A stretch of DNA of 64,000 bases from Chryseobacterium sp. (GTDB lineage: Bacteria > Bacteroidota > Bacteroidia > Flavobacteriales > Weeksellaceae): assembly GCF_019236175.1 (NCBI RefSeq), contig NZ_JAFAJM010000009.1:310001-374000 (forward strand), given 5' to 3'. The translations under genes were made by a program, and so were the position numbers. The notes beneath the pieces are model-generated. The model was not told where the DNA came from, ran no database searches, and worked only from the letters and a program-made list of their open reading frames with translations. Numbering within the stretch: position 1 is the stretch's first letter; each line of letters begins with the position of its first letter. Shown in pieces: positions 7,661 through 16,607 of this stretch.

Positions 7661-10600
7661 ATGAATTTATCCTTTAAAACTCATCTAAAAAATACTTCTA
7701 TTGTTCTGAGAACAGTATTGTCCGCCGGAGTCCTGTATTCCTGCGCAACATATAACGTACAAAAGGGCAAAAACGTATTTGAAATAAAAGATTCCGAAAT
7801 AAAATCCGAAAATGATTTTAAATTCTTCCTCATCGGAGACGCCGGAAATGCAGATGAACCTCAGGCACAAAAAACATTAAATTTACTGAAAGGTAAACTG
7901 GATTCCGCTGATAGCAATTCCATGCTGATTTTTTTGGGAGACAATATTTATCCCAACGGAATGCCTAGAAAAAAGGACAAAGGCTATGCTCTGGCTGAAC
8001 AAAAGCTCAAAAACCAGCTTGATATTACCAAAAATTTTAAAGGAAAAACATTAGTCATTCCGGGAAACCATGACTGGTACAACGGATTAGACGGACTACA
8101 GGCCCAGGAAACATTTGTCAAGAAATACTTCGATGATAAAAAGTCTTTTCTTCCCAAAAACGGATGTCCTATAGATGATATCAACATTTCTAAAGATATT
8201 AAATTAATTGTTGTTGATACCGAATGGGCTATTACCAACTGGGACCAGCACCCGGGAATCAATAAAAATTGTGATATCAAAACCCGTGAAGATTTTTTCG
8301 ATGAGTTTAAAGATCTTATTATTAAAAATCAGGGAAAAAGAATAATTGTAGCGTTGCATCATCCCGTGATCAGCAGCTCAACCCATGCAGGTTTTACCTC
8401 CGCAAAGTCTCATCTTTTTCCACTTGGAAGTAAAGTTCCGGTTCCGGTTATTGCCAGCTTTATTAATGTATTGAGGAGTTCCTCAGGAGTAAGCCCCGCA
8501 GATATCAACAACCAGCATTATGCAGATCTTGCCAACCGGTTGAAAAGTATTGTTCAGGATAAAGAAAATATTGTTTTTGTCTCAGGACACGATCATAATT
8601 TACAATATCACGAAGACAGAAATATAAGACAGATCATCAGCGGAGCAGGCTCTAAAACCAACCCGTCTACCATTGCTGAAAAAACAGACTTCTCTTATGG
8701 AAATAATGGTTTTGCCGTCTTAAACGTAAGAAAAGATCAAAGCACAGATGTTGAGTTTTTTTCAACAAAAGATGCCCGTCTGCAAAAGCTCACTCATATA
8801 TCTGTCATTTCCAAACCTGATGTATTTGTGAATAATTTTCCTAATATACTACCACCAACTGTTACTTCTACCATTTATCCGGTTCAGCTTACTCAAAAAG
8901 GAAAGTTTTACCGATGGCTTTGGGGGGATCATTACAGAAGATACTACGGAATTCCTGTTGAAGCTCCCACCGCCAACCTTTCAGAACTGAATGGAGGATA
9001 CATTCCTTTCAGAGAAGGAGGCGGAAATCAATCCAACAGTTTAAGGCTAAAAGCAAAAGACGGACAGGAATTCGTGATGAGAGGAGTGAAAAAAAGTGCC
9101 ATCCGCTTCCTTAACAATATGGCTTTTACAAAAAGTACTTTTGGGGAAGAACTCAACGACACATTTCCTGAAAAGTTTTTGTTAGACTTTTATACAACGA
9201 ATCATCCTTTTACTCCGTTTACCATTGGAAATATGTCGGATAAACTGAATATTTTCCATAGTAATCCAAAATTATATTACATTCCTAAGCAGCAGGCTTT
9301 AGGAAAATACAACGAAAACTATGGGGATGAAATGTATATGATCGAAGAACGTTTTTCTTCCGATCCCAAAACATTAGCTTCTCTTGATAATGCCAGGGAT
9401 ATTCTGTCTACCGATGATGTTCTGAAAAACATTTTTAAAAGTCCCAAATATTCTGTTGACAGAGAGTCTTATATCAGAGCAAGGATTTTTGATATGCTCA
9501 TCGGAGACTGGGACAGACATTCCGATCAGTGGAAATGGGCGGAATATGAAGACGGAGATAAGGTTATTTACAAACCTATTCCAAAAGACAGAGATCAGGC
9601 TTTCAGTAAATACGACGGAGCTGCCTTCAAAATTATTATGAATGTACCGGCCATCCGCCATATGAAAACATTTACGGAAGATATCAGCAGTGTTAAATGG
9701 TTAAATATGGAGCCCTATCCAATGGATCTGGTATTTTTAAAGAGTTCAACTCAGGAAGAATGGCGGGAACAGGCGAAATACATTCAGGAACACCTTACCG
9801 ATACCGATATTGATGATGCTTTCCACAACCTGCCAAAAGAAGTGCAGGATGAAACCATTGCCGATATCCAGAAAAAATTAAAAATACGGAAGACAAAGTT
9901 ACAAACGTACGCTACAGAGTATTATGATGTATTACAGAAAAAAGTTCCGCTTGTTGGAACTGTAAATCCTGATAAGTTTGTGATTACAAAACAAGGCCAT
10001 TCTGTACAGGTACAGCAATATAAATTAGGAAAAAATAAAGATAAAAACGAGTTGGTTTTTGAAAAGACATATGACGATTCAAAAACCAAAGAACTCTGGA
10101 TCTACGGATTAGAGGATGATGATGTGTATGAAGTAACGGGTAGCGGGAATCCAAAAATGAATATCAGATTGATAGGTGGATACAATCATGACACCTACAA
10201 TGTTACAGACGGAAGAAAGGTGAAAATCTATGATTTCAGATCTCAAAAGAACACGTATAATTCCCATAACGCTACAAAGAATATCAGTGATGATTATGAT
10301 ATCAATACCTATAATTATAAACATCCCAAATACAATTCATTTGCCGGCTATCCCAATGCTGATTACAACCCGGATGACGGAGTAATCATTGGTGTTCTGG
10401 CTAATTATACAGTCAATAATTTCATCCGCGATCCCTTTACCCAAAAGCATAGTTTAAAAGCGAATTTCTACACTGCTACAGCAGGATTCAGCCTTGCTTA
10501 TAAAGGAATATTCAAAAAAGCTATTTCAGGCTGGGATTTTAATCTGGATGCGGCTTATACGACCCCTAGATTTTCCCAGAACTTCTTTGGATTGTCTAAT

Positions 10601-11377
10601 GAAAGTGAATATGATAAAGAAAACACAGAAAGAGAATACAACAGAGCCAGAATCTCTAAATTCAATTTCGCTCCTTCCATCTCCAAAAAAAGCTGGATGA
10701 ATTTTGCCCATCAGATTCAATTGACTTTTGAAGATAATAAAGTACAAAGCAAAGCGGATCGTTTCATCAACATTTCACCGGATGTAAGGCCTGAGGTTTT
10801 TGACAGTCAGCAATTTGTAGGAGCCAACTATACATTCAGCTATAAAAATGCAGATAATGTGGCATTTCCTACCCTTGGACTGGAGTTTATGCTTAATGCA
10901 GACTGGAAAGCTGCCTTTTCAGACTTTAACCGGAATTTCCTGACCTTAAAAGGAAGATTAGCTATTGATCACAGAATCGATAAAAAAGGAAATTTTGTAT
11001 TTGCCAATTCCAGCAATGCCTTCTGGATCAATAATAATAATTTTGAATTTTATCAGGCGGCAGCCATTGGAGGGGACAACGGAATGAGGGCTTTCAGAAA
11101 CGACAGGTTCTCGGGCAGATCTTATTTTACCAATAACTCGGAAGTACGATGGGATTTTGGCAGAATAAGGAATAACATCATCCCTGCCAATCTGGGAATT
11201 CTTATTGGTTATGATGTGGGACGTGTCTGGAATGACAATGAAGATTCCAGAAAATGGCACCAGTCTGTTGGAGCCGGAGTCTGGCTGAGCCTTGTAGAAA
11301 TGATATCCGCAAGATTAAATTATTTCTATGGTTCAGATGGTGGAAGAATCTCTGCCGGTATCGGAATGAATTTTTAA
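7661..11377 (+). CDS. Lipoprotein calcineurin-like phosphoesterase fused to an outer-membrane surface-antigen barrel
   Basis: 1238 residues. The N-terminus has a lipoprotein signal with lipobox Cys28 (VLYSC). Residues about 53-330 hold a complete calcineurin-type metallophosphoesterase set: GDAG at 59-62, GDN at 93-95, GNHDW at 135-139, HH at 233-234 and GHDH at 309-312. A long middle region of unknown fold includes IGDWDRHSDQWKWA and PIPKDRDQAFSKYDG. The last 300 or so residues look like an Omp85/D15 surface-antigen barrel: alternating strands, FYQAAAIGGDNGMRAFRNDRFSGRSYF, LGILIGYDVGRVW and a C-terminal aromatic Phe. The enzyme therefore probably sits at the outer membrane. Substrate unknown. 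A terminator follows. The gene is divergent from the HD/PycTM gene. Confidence 0.8.
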   Translation: MNLSFKTHLKNTSIVLRTVLSAGVLYSCATYNVQKGKNVFEIKDSEIKSENDFKFFLIGDAGNADEPQAQKTLNLLKGKLDSADSNSMLIFLGDNIYPNGMPRKKDKGYALAEQKLKNQLDITKNFKGKTLVIPGNHDWYNGLDGLQAQETFVKKYFDDKKSFLPKNGCPIDDINISKDIKLIVVDTEWAITNWDQHPGINKNCDIKTREDFFDEFKDLIIKNQGKRIIVALHHPVISSSTHAGFTSAKSHLFPLGSKVPVPVIASFINVLRSSSGVSPADINNQHYADLANRLKSIVQDKENIVFVSGHDHNLQYHEDRNIRQIISGAGSKTNPSTIAEKTDFSYGNNGFAVLNVRKDQSTDVEFFSTKDARLQKLTHISVISKPDVFVNNFPNILPPTVTSTIYPVQLTQKGKFYRWLWGDHYRRYYGIPVEAPTANLSELNGGYIPFREGGGNQSNSLRLKAKDGQEFVMRGVKKSAIRFLNNMAFTKSTFGEELNDTFPEKFLLDFYTTNHPFTPFTIGNMSDKLNIFHSNPKLYYIPKQQALGKYNENYGDEMYMIEERFSSDPKTLASLDNARDILSTDDVLKNIFKSPKYSVDRESYIRARIFDMLIGDWDRHSDQWKWAEYEDGDKVIYKPIPKDRDQAFSKYDGAAFKIIMNVPAIRHMKTFTEDISSVKWLNMEPYPMDLVFLKSSTQEEWREQAKYIQEHLTDTDIDDAFHNLPKEVQDETIADIQKKLKIRKTKLQTYATEYYDVLQKKVPLVGTVNPDKFVITKQGHSVQVQQYKLGKNKDKNELVFEKTYDDSKTKELWIYGLEDDDVYEVTGSGNPKMNIRLIGGYNHDTYNVTDGRKVKIYDFRSQKNTYNSHNATKNISDDYDINTYNYKHPKYNSFAGYPNADYNPDDGVIIGVLANYTVNNFIRDPFTQKHSLKANFYTATAGFSLAYKGIFKKAISGWDFNLDAAYTTPRFSQNFFGLSNESEYDKENTEREYNRARISKFNFAPSISKKSWMNFAHQIQLTFEDNKVQSKADRFINISPDVRPEVFDSQQFVGANYTFSYKNADNVAFPTLGLEFMLNADWKAAFSDFNRNFLTLKGRLAIDHRIDKKGNFVFANSSNAFWINNNNFEFYQAAAIGGDNGMRAFRNDRFSGRSYFTNNSEVRWDFGRIRNNIIPANLGILIGYDVGRVWNDNEDSRKWHQSVGAGVWLSLVEMISARLNYFYGSDGGRISAGIGMNF

Positions 11378-11410
11378 TAATATCCGGAAAATACATGTTA
11401 AAACACTAAT

Positions 11411-11439
11411 AAAAACAACCCATACGTGGTTGTTTTTTT
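11411..11439 (+). terminator. Hairpin terminator after the phosphoesterase-barrel gene
   Basis: ACAACC and GGTTGT arms around CATACGT, followed by a T run. Confidence 0.8.
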
Positions 11440-11638
11440 ATGCCGTTGAAAAATCACTTTTCAGACGTTTATCAAAAATAAATAAAATTTAATATTCACT
11501 TATTTAATTTACAGATTTTCAGCAATAAAGTAAATATGAATTTCAAACAGGTACCATATTTCAAGCGTTGCATGCTTCACTTATCCATAGATGAATATGT
11601 TTGCCGACTTTAAAAAAAATTAAATATTTCTAAAAAAT

Positions 11639-11646
11639 TATATTTG
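11639..11646 (+). promoter_or_regulatory. -7 box TATATTTG for the exported protein at 11679
   Basis: Exact match to TAnnTTTG, 32 bases before the ATG. A second match (11596-11603) lies 43 bases further upstream. Confidence 0.55.
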
Positions 11647-11678
11647 CTTAAAATTATTCAATAAAAAAACACTTCGGA

Positions 11679-12398
11679 ATGAGAAAAAAGCTATTATACA
11701 TGGCCTTATTTGCTATGTCCATAATTTCAAACGCACAAGTAGGGATCCTTACTCCTACCCCACAAAGCTCTTTACATGTTAACGGTTCTCTTCAGGTCGT
11801 AAAAGATCTGAATGTAGGAGGAACTGCAAATACCAGAGGGAATTCAGGAAACAGAGGAGAATTTCTCATGTCAAATGGTACTGATAATGCTCCTGTATGG
11901 AGAAGTATTGAATCTGAGAATTTCCTGAAAGTTGTTTTCGTGGGAAACAAAACAACAATCAGTCCCGGTAGTGGAAGTTATACAGGCACACATAGCACCC
12001 CGGTCAGTACTCATGAAAATTATTCACAAACCTATGTGTATAACATCAGTAATAAAATTGATAATGCTTATCTGACCTATAATACCAGTACCGGTCTTTT
12101 TACCGTAGCCAAACAGGGATACTATAATATTGTGCCCTATATTACCTATGATCTCAATTTAAACGGAAACGGGTATACTGCCGGAACAGCCAATTCTTAC
12201 ATCCAGAGAGTCTCTCCTTCTACAGTAACTCTTTCGGCCCTATCCACCGGTCATGGAGAACGTACCACAGGGCTGAATCACAATCTTTCTTCTATTAATT
12301 TTTTTAACGTGGGAGATACATTCAGAATACGCTGTCGTTATACACAGGATTTCAGGCTTTCAAGCGGAAATATTCACATCTCTTATCTGACACCATAA
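11679..12398 (+). CDS. Exported protein, possible C1q/TNF-like beta-sandwich at the C-terminus
   Basis: 239 residues with a signal peptide ending near SNAQ. The N-terminal part reads SSLHVNGSLQVVKDLNVGGTA and RGNSGNRGEFLMSNGTDNAPVWRSI, a pattern common at the start of Flavobacteriia secreted proteins whose stalk or tail-fibre-like front leads into a globular end. The last 130 residues (YNTSTGLFTVAKQGYYNIVPYITYDLN, then FFNVGDTFRIRCRY) resemble jelly-roll proteins of the C1q/TNF type, where a GxYxI core strand and a GDxxxVRV-like strand are typical. This is a fold guess only. No enzymatic motif. It stands alone between its own promoter and a bidirectional terminator. Confidence 0.65.
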   Translation: MRKKLLYMALFAMSIISNAQVGILTPTPQSSLHVNGSLQVVKDLNVGGTANTRGNSGNRGEFLMSNGTDNAPVWRSIESENFLKVVFVGNKTTISPGSGSYTGTHSTPVSTHENYSQTYVYNISNKIDNAYLTYNTSTGLFTVAKQGYYNIVPYITYDLNLNGNGYTAGTANSYIQRVSPSTVTLSALSTGHGERTTGLNHNLSSINFFNVGDTFRIRCRYTQDFRLSSGNIHISYLTP

Positions 12399-12404
12399 CA
12401 TCTG

Positions 12405-12435
12405 AAAAAATCCACAATCAGTATTGTGGATTTTC
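12405..12435. terminator. Bidirectional terminator between convergent genes
   Basis: AATCCACAAT / ATTGTGGATT around CAGT, with an A run on the left and a T run on the right, so it can serve both the gene ending at 12398 and the minus-strand gene ending at 12462. Confidence 0.85.
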
Positions 12436-12461
12436 TTATATATTGTAAACAGAACATCTTA

Positions 12462-13352
12462 TTAAAGCGAAAACTTGTATACGTTTCCGCCTTCATTTTT
12501 AGCTTTCTCATCTGCAATGATCAGTGTTTTATCATCCGAAAATACAATAGCTTCTTTCTGTGAGTTATGATGTAGAGGAATTTTCTGAATGTTCACCGTA
12601 CTGAAATTATCTGCACTGAATCCTGTAAGCACATGCACATTCTTATGAGTCAGCAGCACAATTTTATTTTTTGTACTGTTGATTGTCGCGGAGGTAATCG
12701 CAGCATCATTGTACCCCCCCTGCAATTTAAGTCTTCCGATTAATTTAGCTTCAAAATCACCTTCCTTATTAGGAACCTTAAATACTAAAAAAGTACCGTC
12801 AAAACCTTTACTTCTGTTTTTTGTAAACAGATAAAAATTACCATTCATTTCTACAAATGCTTCACAGTCATACAGCAGATTTGATTTTTTAGGCGGAAAG
12901 TCTGTCTGTCCTTCATAATGAAACTTAGTGGTCTGAACTACTTTTGTCGTTTTTTGGGAAGGATCTCTCAGATCGGTTTTCAGAATAGCGAGATCTCTTC
13001 TGTCATTATCATTATTTCCAAAATCACCAATATAAATATTACCCTGAGTATCAGAAATAATATCTTCCCAGTCTGTATTTTCGGCATTTTCCACAGGAAC
13101 TTTGGCAAGCATTTCTCCTTTGTCATTCATCCCGTATACCGCATTTTTATTTCCCCGGTCTTCAATTACCCAAATTGTTTTTTTATCTTGTGACAGCGTA
13201 ATACCGGATACTTCCTTTAATTTTTTAGGTAAAGAAAATTGTAGTTCTAATTCCCCATTATTAGACGGAGAATTCTGAGCTTTAGGATTACAACTCAGTA
13301 AAAAGACAAAAGGTAAGATAAGAAAGCGCAGCATTTTTTTGTTTTTTAACAT
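12462..13352 (-). CDS. Lipoprotein, probable beta-propeller (SdiA-regulated-like)
   Basis: 296 residues with a lipoprotein signal: hydrophobic run, then lipobox FLLSC with Cys21. The mature part has propeller-like repeats: KELKEVSGITLSQDKKTIWVIEDRG, NTDWEDIISDTQGNIYIGDFGNN, KKSNLLYDCEAFVEMNGNFYLFTKNR and NSQKEAIVFSDDKTLIIADEK. The EVSGI, WEDI and DCEA segments are those of a widespread Bacteroidota lipoprotein group resembling SdiA-regulated/phytase-like propellers. No catalytic residues can be assigned. An alternative Met at residue 7 would also leave a working signal. It lies 36 bases downstream of mazG, so the two are probably one transcript. Confidence 0.7.
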   Translation of the reverse strand: MLKNKKMLRFLILPFVFLLSCNPKAQNSPSNNGELELQFSLPKKLKEVSGITLSQDKKTIWVIEDRGNKNAVYGMNDKGEMLAKVPVENAENTDWEDIISDTQGNIYIGDFGNNDNDRRDLAILKTDLRDPSQKTTKVVQTTKFHYEGQTDFPPKKSNLLYDCEAFVEMNGNFYLFTKNRSKGFDGTFLVFKVPNKEGDFEAKLIGRLKLQGGYNDAAITSATINSTKNKIVLLTHKNVHVLTGFSADNFSTVNIQKIPLHHNSQKEAIVFSDDKTLIIADEKAKNEGGNVYKFSL

Positions 13353-13388
13353 TTAACAGAAACTAAAGTAGCATTAATTATTCCAAAT

Positions 13389-14162
13389 TCAACATGATAA
13401 TAGTTGTTTAGCCTTTTCCCAGAGAACATCCATTTCTTCCAGTGACATATCAGCTAGTTTTAAATCTTGTTCAACAGCAAGAACTTCCATTTTCTGGAAT
13501 CTTGAAATAAACTTAAGATTGGTTCTTTCCAGAGCTGAATCCGGATTAATTCCCGAAATTCTGGCATAATTAATAAGTGAAAAAAATACATCTCCCAATT
13601 CCTGCTCTTTTTTATCAGGATCCGTTTCCTCATGAAACTCCTGAATTTCTTCATCTACTTTTTTCCAGGCATCTTCTGCATCATGAAATTCAAAACCGAT
13701 CCCTTTTACTTTATCCTGAATTCTGTAAGCTTTTACAATACTCGGAAGACTTTTAGGAACTCCTCCGAGAATAGATGTATTACCTTCTTTCAGTTTCAGT
13801 CTTTCCCAGTTCTGTTTCACCTCTTCTTCATCTTTTACTTCAGTATCTCCATAAATATGAGGATGACGGAAGATCAGCTTTTCATTGAGAGAATTGATGA
13901 CATCTGCGATATCAAAACTTCCTTTTTCAGAACCAATTTTAGAATAGAAAACCAGATGAAGAAGTACATCGCCGAGTTCTTTCTTGATTTCCTGCAGGTC
14001 TTCCTGCAAAATAGCATCTGAAAGCTCATATGTTTCCTCCAGAGTCAGATGACGAAGTGACTGTAGCGTCTGTTTCTGGTCCCATGGGCATTTCTCACGA
14101 AGATCATCCATGATATCCAGTAATCTTCCGAAGGCTTCTAACTTTTCCTGTTTCGTATTCAT
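13389..14162 (-). CDS. mazG: Nucleoside triphosphate pyrophosphohydrolase MazG
   Basis: Hydrolyses NTPs and dNTPs to the monophosphates plus pyrophosphate, acting as a house-cleaning enzyme. The 257 residues hold two tandem all-alpha MazG modules. The first has CPWDQKQTLQSLRHLTLEETYELSDAI followed by ELGDVLLHLVFYSKI (residues about 25-75). The second has VDEEIQEFHEE followed by ELGDVFFSLINYARI (about 165-205). The EExxE and ExxD metal-binding pattern is present in both. Length matches E. coli MazG. Expressed from a -7 box TACCTTTG 25 bases upstream of the ATG, with the lipoprotein gene after it. Confidence 0.92.
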   Translation of the reverse strand: MNTKQEKLEAFGRLLDIMDDLREKCPWDQKQTLQSLRHLTLEETYELSDAILQEDLQEIKKELGDVLLHLVFYSKIGSEKGSFDIADVINSLNEKLIFRHPHIYGDTEVKDEEEVKQNWERLKLKEGNTSILGGVPKSLPSIVKAYRIQDKVKGIGFEFHDAEDAWKKVDEEIQEFHEETDPDKKEQELGDVFFSLINYARISGINPDSALERTNLKFISRFQKMEVLAVEQDLKLADMSLEEMDVLWEKAKQLLSC

Positions 14163-14186
14163 AATAATGAGTCATTCAATCTTATA

Positions 14187-14194
14187 CAAAGGTA
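14187..14194 (-). promoter_or_regulatory. -7 box TACCTTTG for mazG
   Basis: Exact TAnnTTTG on the minus strand, 24 bases before the mazG ATG. Confidence 0.6.
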
Positions 14195-14333
14195 AGGGTT
14201 ATTTGGGATCCGCTGCAAACGTTTGAATTGAAAGTTGGGAGACAGGAGTTCGGAAGTTCATTACTGAAGGTTTACAAAAAAATGTGATCCCCGGAATACT
14301 CAGGTTTCCGATATCAGATAGCCACAATAAACT

Positions 14334-14368
14334 AAAAAAAATCCTGTCAAGAAAAATCTCAACAGGAC
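14334..14368 (-). terminator. Terminator after the DUF5606 gene
   Basis: Read on the minus strand: TCCTGTTGAGA / TCTTGACAGGA stem (internal mismatch) followed by a T run. Confidence 0.75.
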
Positions 14369-14392
14369 TGTATTTTCAATTCAATAAATGAA

Positions 14393-14953
14393 TTATCCTT
14401 TTTTAGTGTGTGTACTTTTAGGAGCTGACTTTGCCGCTGAAGTAGCCTTCACTTTTGGTGCAGCAGGCTTTTCTGCTTTTGGTGCAGCCTTCTTAGGAGC
14501 TTCTTTTTCTACACTTACTTCTTCTGCAGGCTCGCCTTCTAAAGTTTCCGGTTCTGCTTTTACGAAGCTTTCAGGAGTAATGTATCCTGCTTTCTGAAGA
14601 ATATTGTACCACTGAGCTAATTTTTTGATATCAGAAGAATATACTCTTTCTGTATCATAATTAGGAAGAGAAGTCAACATAAAGTCTTTCAGATCTGAAT
14701 CAGAAGATTTGTGAGAAATAGTCTCCTTATAGTCGTTGTTTTTAGCAATATTTTCAAAAACTTCGAACAAAGGAACTTCTTTTTCAAAGGTAAACATCGC
14801 GATATTATCCAATAAACTTACCTGACTAGAATTACCAATGCTCACTTTTTTCTTATTGGTAACATCCTCGATAATGAATCCGTTTCTTAATTGAGAAACT
14901 AATTTGAAAAGTCCTGGTTTTCCAGAAATTGAAATTATTTTTTCTAACAGCAT
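14393..14953 (-). CDS. DUF5606 domain-containing protein
   Basis: 186 residues. The first 140 (MLLEKIISISGKPGLFKLVSQLRNGFIIED...) match the Bacteroidota-specific DUF5606 family: a small N-terminal beta domain, then a helical part (KLAQWYNILQKAGYITPESF). The tail from about residue 140 is a low-complexity Ala/Pro/Lys-rich extension, strongly basic at the end (KSTHTKKG), which may bind nucleic acid or simply be disordered (inference). No signal peptide; probably cytosolic. It lies upstream of def-ruvX in map order and shares their strand, but is separated from def by 76 bases. Function unknown. Confidence 0.8.
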   Translation of the reverse strand: MLLEKIISISGKPGLFKLVSQLRNGFIIEDVTNKKKVSIGNSSQVSLLDNIAMFTFEKEVPLFEVFENIAKNNDYKETISHKSSDSDLKDFMLTSLPNYDTERVYSSDIKKLAQWYNILQKAGYITPESFVKAEPETLEGEPAEEVSVEKEAPKKAAPKAEKPAAPKVKATSAAKSAPKSTHTKKG

Positions 14954-15029
14954 AATTTTATTTTTTGTAAATTTTGCAACTAGCTTTAGCTTTTTGCTTT
15001 TTATTATCTCTTTTTAATCCTTGTTTAAA

Positions 15030-15602
15030 CTATTTTGGAAATCTCATTTTGTAACCAATGCTGACATCACCCTGAGAGATTTTTGTCAGTTTACCTTTTA
15101 CCAGCTTTTTCTTCAAAGCGCTTAAATGATCGGTAAACAGAACCCCTTCAATATGGTCGTACTCATGCTGAATTACGCGGGCTCTAATATCGGAAAAAGT
15201 TTCTGTATGTTTCACAAAATTTTCGTCATAATATTCAATAACGATCGTCCCTTTTCTTTTCACATCTTCTCTCACATCCGGAATAGACAGACAACCTTCA
15301 TTAAATTTCCATTCTTCTCCTGATTCTTCAAGAATTCTGGCATTGATGAAAACTTTTTTGAACTCTGCCAGTTCATCCTTAATATCTTCATAATCCTCAT
15401 CTTCTGCAAGAGGGGTTACATCTATTACAAACAGACGGATATCCAAACCGATCTGAGGTGCTGCAAGACCTATTCCGTTTGCACTGTACATCGTTTCAAA
15501 CATATTATCTACAAGTTCCTGCAAACCCGGATAATCTTTGTCTATATCTTTTCCTACTTTTCTCAAAACAGGATCTCCAAAAGCTCTTATCGGTAAAATC
15601 AT
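15030..15602 (-). CDS. def: Peptide deformylase
   Basis: Removes the formyl group from the initiator methionine of new proteins; an Fe/Zn metalloenzyme of the cytosol. All three signature motifs are present in the 190 residues: GIGLAAPQIG (43-52), EGCLS (102-106, with metal ligand Cys104) and QHEYDHIEG (145-153, with ligands His146 and His150 and catalytic Glu147). Its start overlaps the ruvX stop by four bases, so translation is probably coupled. Confidence 0.96.
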   Translation of the reverse strand: MILPIRAFGDPVLRKVGKDIDKDYPGLQELVDNMFETMYSANGIGLAAPQIGLDIRLFVIDVTPLAEDEDYEDIKDELAEFKKVFINARILEESGEEWKFNEGCLSIPDVREDVKRKGTIVIEYYDENFVKHTETFSDIRARVIQHEYDHIEGVLFTDHLSALKKKLVKGKLTKISQGDVSIGYKMRFPK

Positions 15603-16015
15603 CTTAATCTTTGTTCTAAAAAATTTTGCAATATAATTGTTGCACTTACTTTATCTATTAATCCTTTTTCCTGCCGCTTTTTTTTACTTTTCCCACTTTG
15701 AGAAATGAAAAAAGAGGCCATTTTGGAAGTAAACCTTTCATCAAAACGATGAACCGCAATATCCGAAAATTCTTTCTTAAATACTTCAATGAATTTTAAA
15801 ATATCGGTTTCCACCTCTGAAATGTTTCCTTTCAAATCTATGGGGAGCCCAATCACTACTTCATCTACTTTGTTTTCACTTACATATTTTTTCAAAAAAT
15901 CTATAAGAAAACGAGTATCCACCGTATCCAGACCACTGGCTATAAGCTGCATATCATCCGTTGCAGCAATACCACAACGGGCCTTTCCATAGTCTATTGC
16001 AAGGATTTGTCCCAT
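15599..16015 (-). CDS. ruvX: Putative pre-16S rRNA nuclease / Holliday-junction resolvase-like RuvX (YqgF)
   Basis: RNase H-fold nuclease required for 16S rRNA 5'-end maturation in E. coli and formerly called a Holliday junction resolvase. The 138 residues begin with ILAIDYGKARCGIAATD (catalytic Asp in DYG), continue with VVIGLPIDLKGN and HRFDERFTS (acidic Glu), and end with the KKRQEKGLIDKVSATIILQNFL segment carrying the last Asp. Length is normal. First gene of the ruvX-def pair; a TAAATTTG -7 box lies 8 bases before its ATG. Confidence 0.93.
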   Translation of the reverse strand: MGQILAIDYGKARCGIAATDDMQLIASGLDTVDTRFLIDFLKKYVSENKVDEVVIGLPIDLKGNISEVETDILKFIEVFKKEFSDIAVHRFDERFTSKMASFFISQSGKSKKKRQEKGLIDKVSATIILQNFLEQRLR

Positions 16016-16022
16016 AAGTCTG

Positions 16023-16030
16023 CAAATTTA
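16023..16030 (-). promoter_or_regulatory. -7 box TAAATTTG for ruvX-def
   Basis: Exact TAnnTTTG on the minus strand, seven bases before the ruvX ATG. This predicts a nearly leaderless mRNA. Confidence 0.55.
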
Positions 16031-16130
16031 GTAAAATTTAATGATTTTATTCATAACGCAGTTTTTTTATATAAATCATGTTTTATTCCGTATTTTTTTT
16101 TATAATTTTAATCTTCCAAAAAACAGATAT

Positions 16131-16607
16131 ATGAAGAAACTGATCCTCGTAAGACATGCAAAAAGCGACTGGCCGGAAGAGACAGAGGACTTTGACAGAC
16201 CTTTGGCAGATAAAGGTCTGGAGGATGCCATGAACATGTCCAGGTTCCTGAAAAGCCATGATATTTCTATTGATCATTTTATTTCAAGCCCGGCAGTCCG
16301 CGCCTTGAATACATGTAAAATTTTCAATCAGACTTACCAGCTTAATTTTTCTACCAATGATAAATTGTATAATCCTTCGGAAAGGAATTTTGAATCCGTC
16401 ATTTATGATCTGGATGACCAATTAAGCTCAGTTGCTTTTTTCTCCCATAACAATGGAATTTCTAATTTTGCCAATTCCATTTCTGAAGATATTTTCCATT
16501 TTCCCACTTGTGGTGTTGCAGGCTTTGAAGTTGATTGTAACTCATGGTCCGAATTTGACGGGGCTAAAAAGAAACTCCTGTTTTTTTATGAACCCGGGAA
16601 AATATAA
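16131..16607 (+). CDS. SixA-like histidine phosphatase
   Basis: 158-residue member of the histidine phosphatase (phosphoglycerate mutase-like) superfamily. The start is the ATG at 16131, because the protein then begins MKKLILVRHAKSDW with the phosphate-binding RHA motif (Arg8-His9) at its usual place; the ATG at 16041 would add an unrelated hydrophobic stretch. A second-half catalytic His is in SSVAFFSHNNGIS. SixA-type enzymes dephosphorylate phosphohistidine on carrier or phosphorelay proteins in E. coli, but the target here is unknown. The last 20 bases overlap the start of the archaemetzincin gene. Confidence 0.85.
   Translation: MKKLILVRHAKSDWPEETEDFDRPLADKGLEDAMNMSRFLKSHDISIDHFISSPAVRALNTCKIFNQTYQLNFSTNDKLYNPSERNFESVIYDLDDQLSSVAFFSHNNGISNFANSISEDIFHFPTCGVAGFEVDCNSWSEFDGAKKKLLFFYEPGKI

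Larger units (their letters stand above)
11378..11678. other. 301-base intergenic region
   Basis: Holds the terminator of the upstream gene (11411-11439), then very AT-rich DNA with no supported reading frame. Two exact TAnnTTTG boxes on the plus strand are present: TATGTTTG at 11596-11603 and TATATTTG at 11639-11646. The second is the better placed promoter for the gene at 11679. Confidence 0.6.

Noticed and set aside
8017..8280. Open frames antisense to the phosphoesterase-barrel gene
   Set aside because: They mirror the coding strand and have no family motif.
13632..14021. 129-codon plus-strand open frame
   Set aside because: Antisense to mazG, Phe/Ile-rich, no ribosome binding site or motif.
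16041..16130. Extended N-terminus of the SixA-like protein
   Set aside because: The added 30 residues are hydrophobic AT-rich translation and move the catalytic RHA motif away from its normal place at residue 8.
16432..16587. Extended N-terminus of the archaemetzincin
   Set aside because: It would lie inside sixA in another frame and bury the lipoprotein signal that starts cleanly at 16588.
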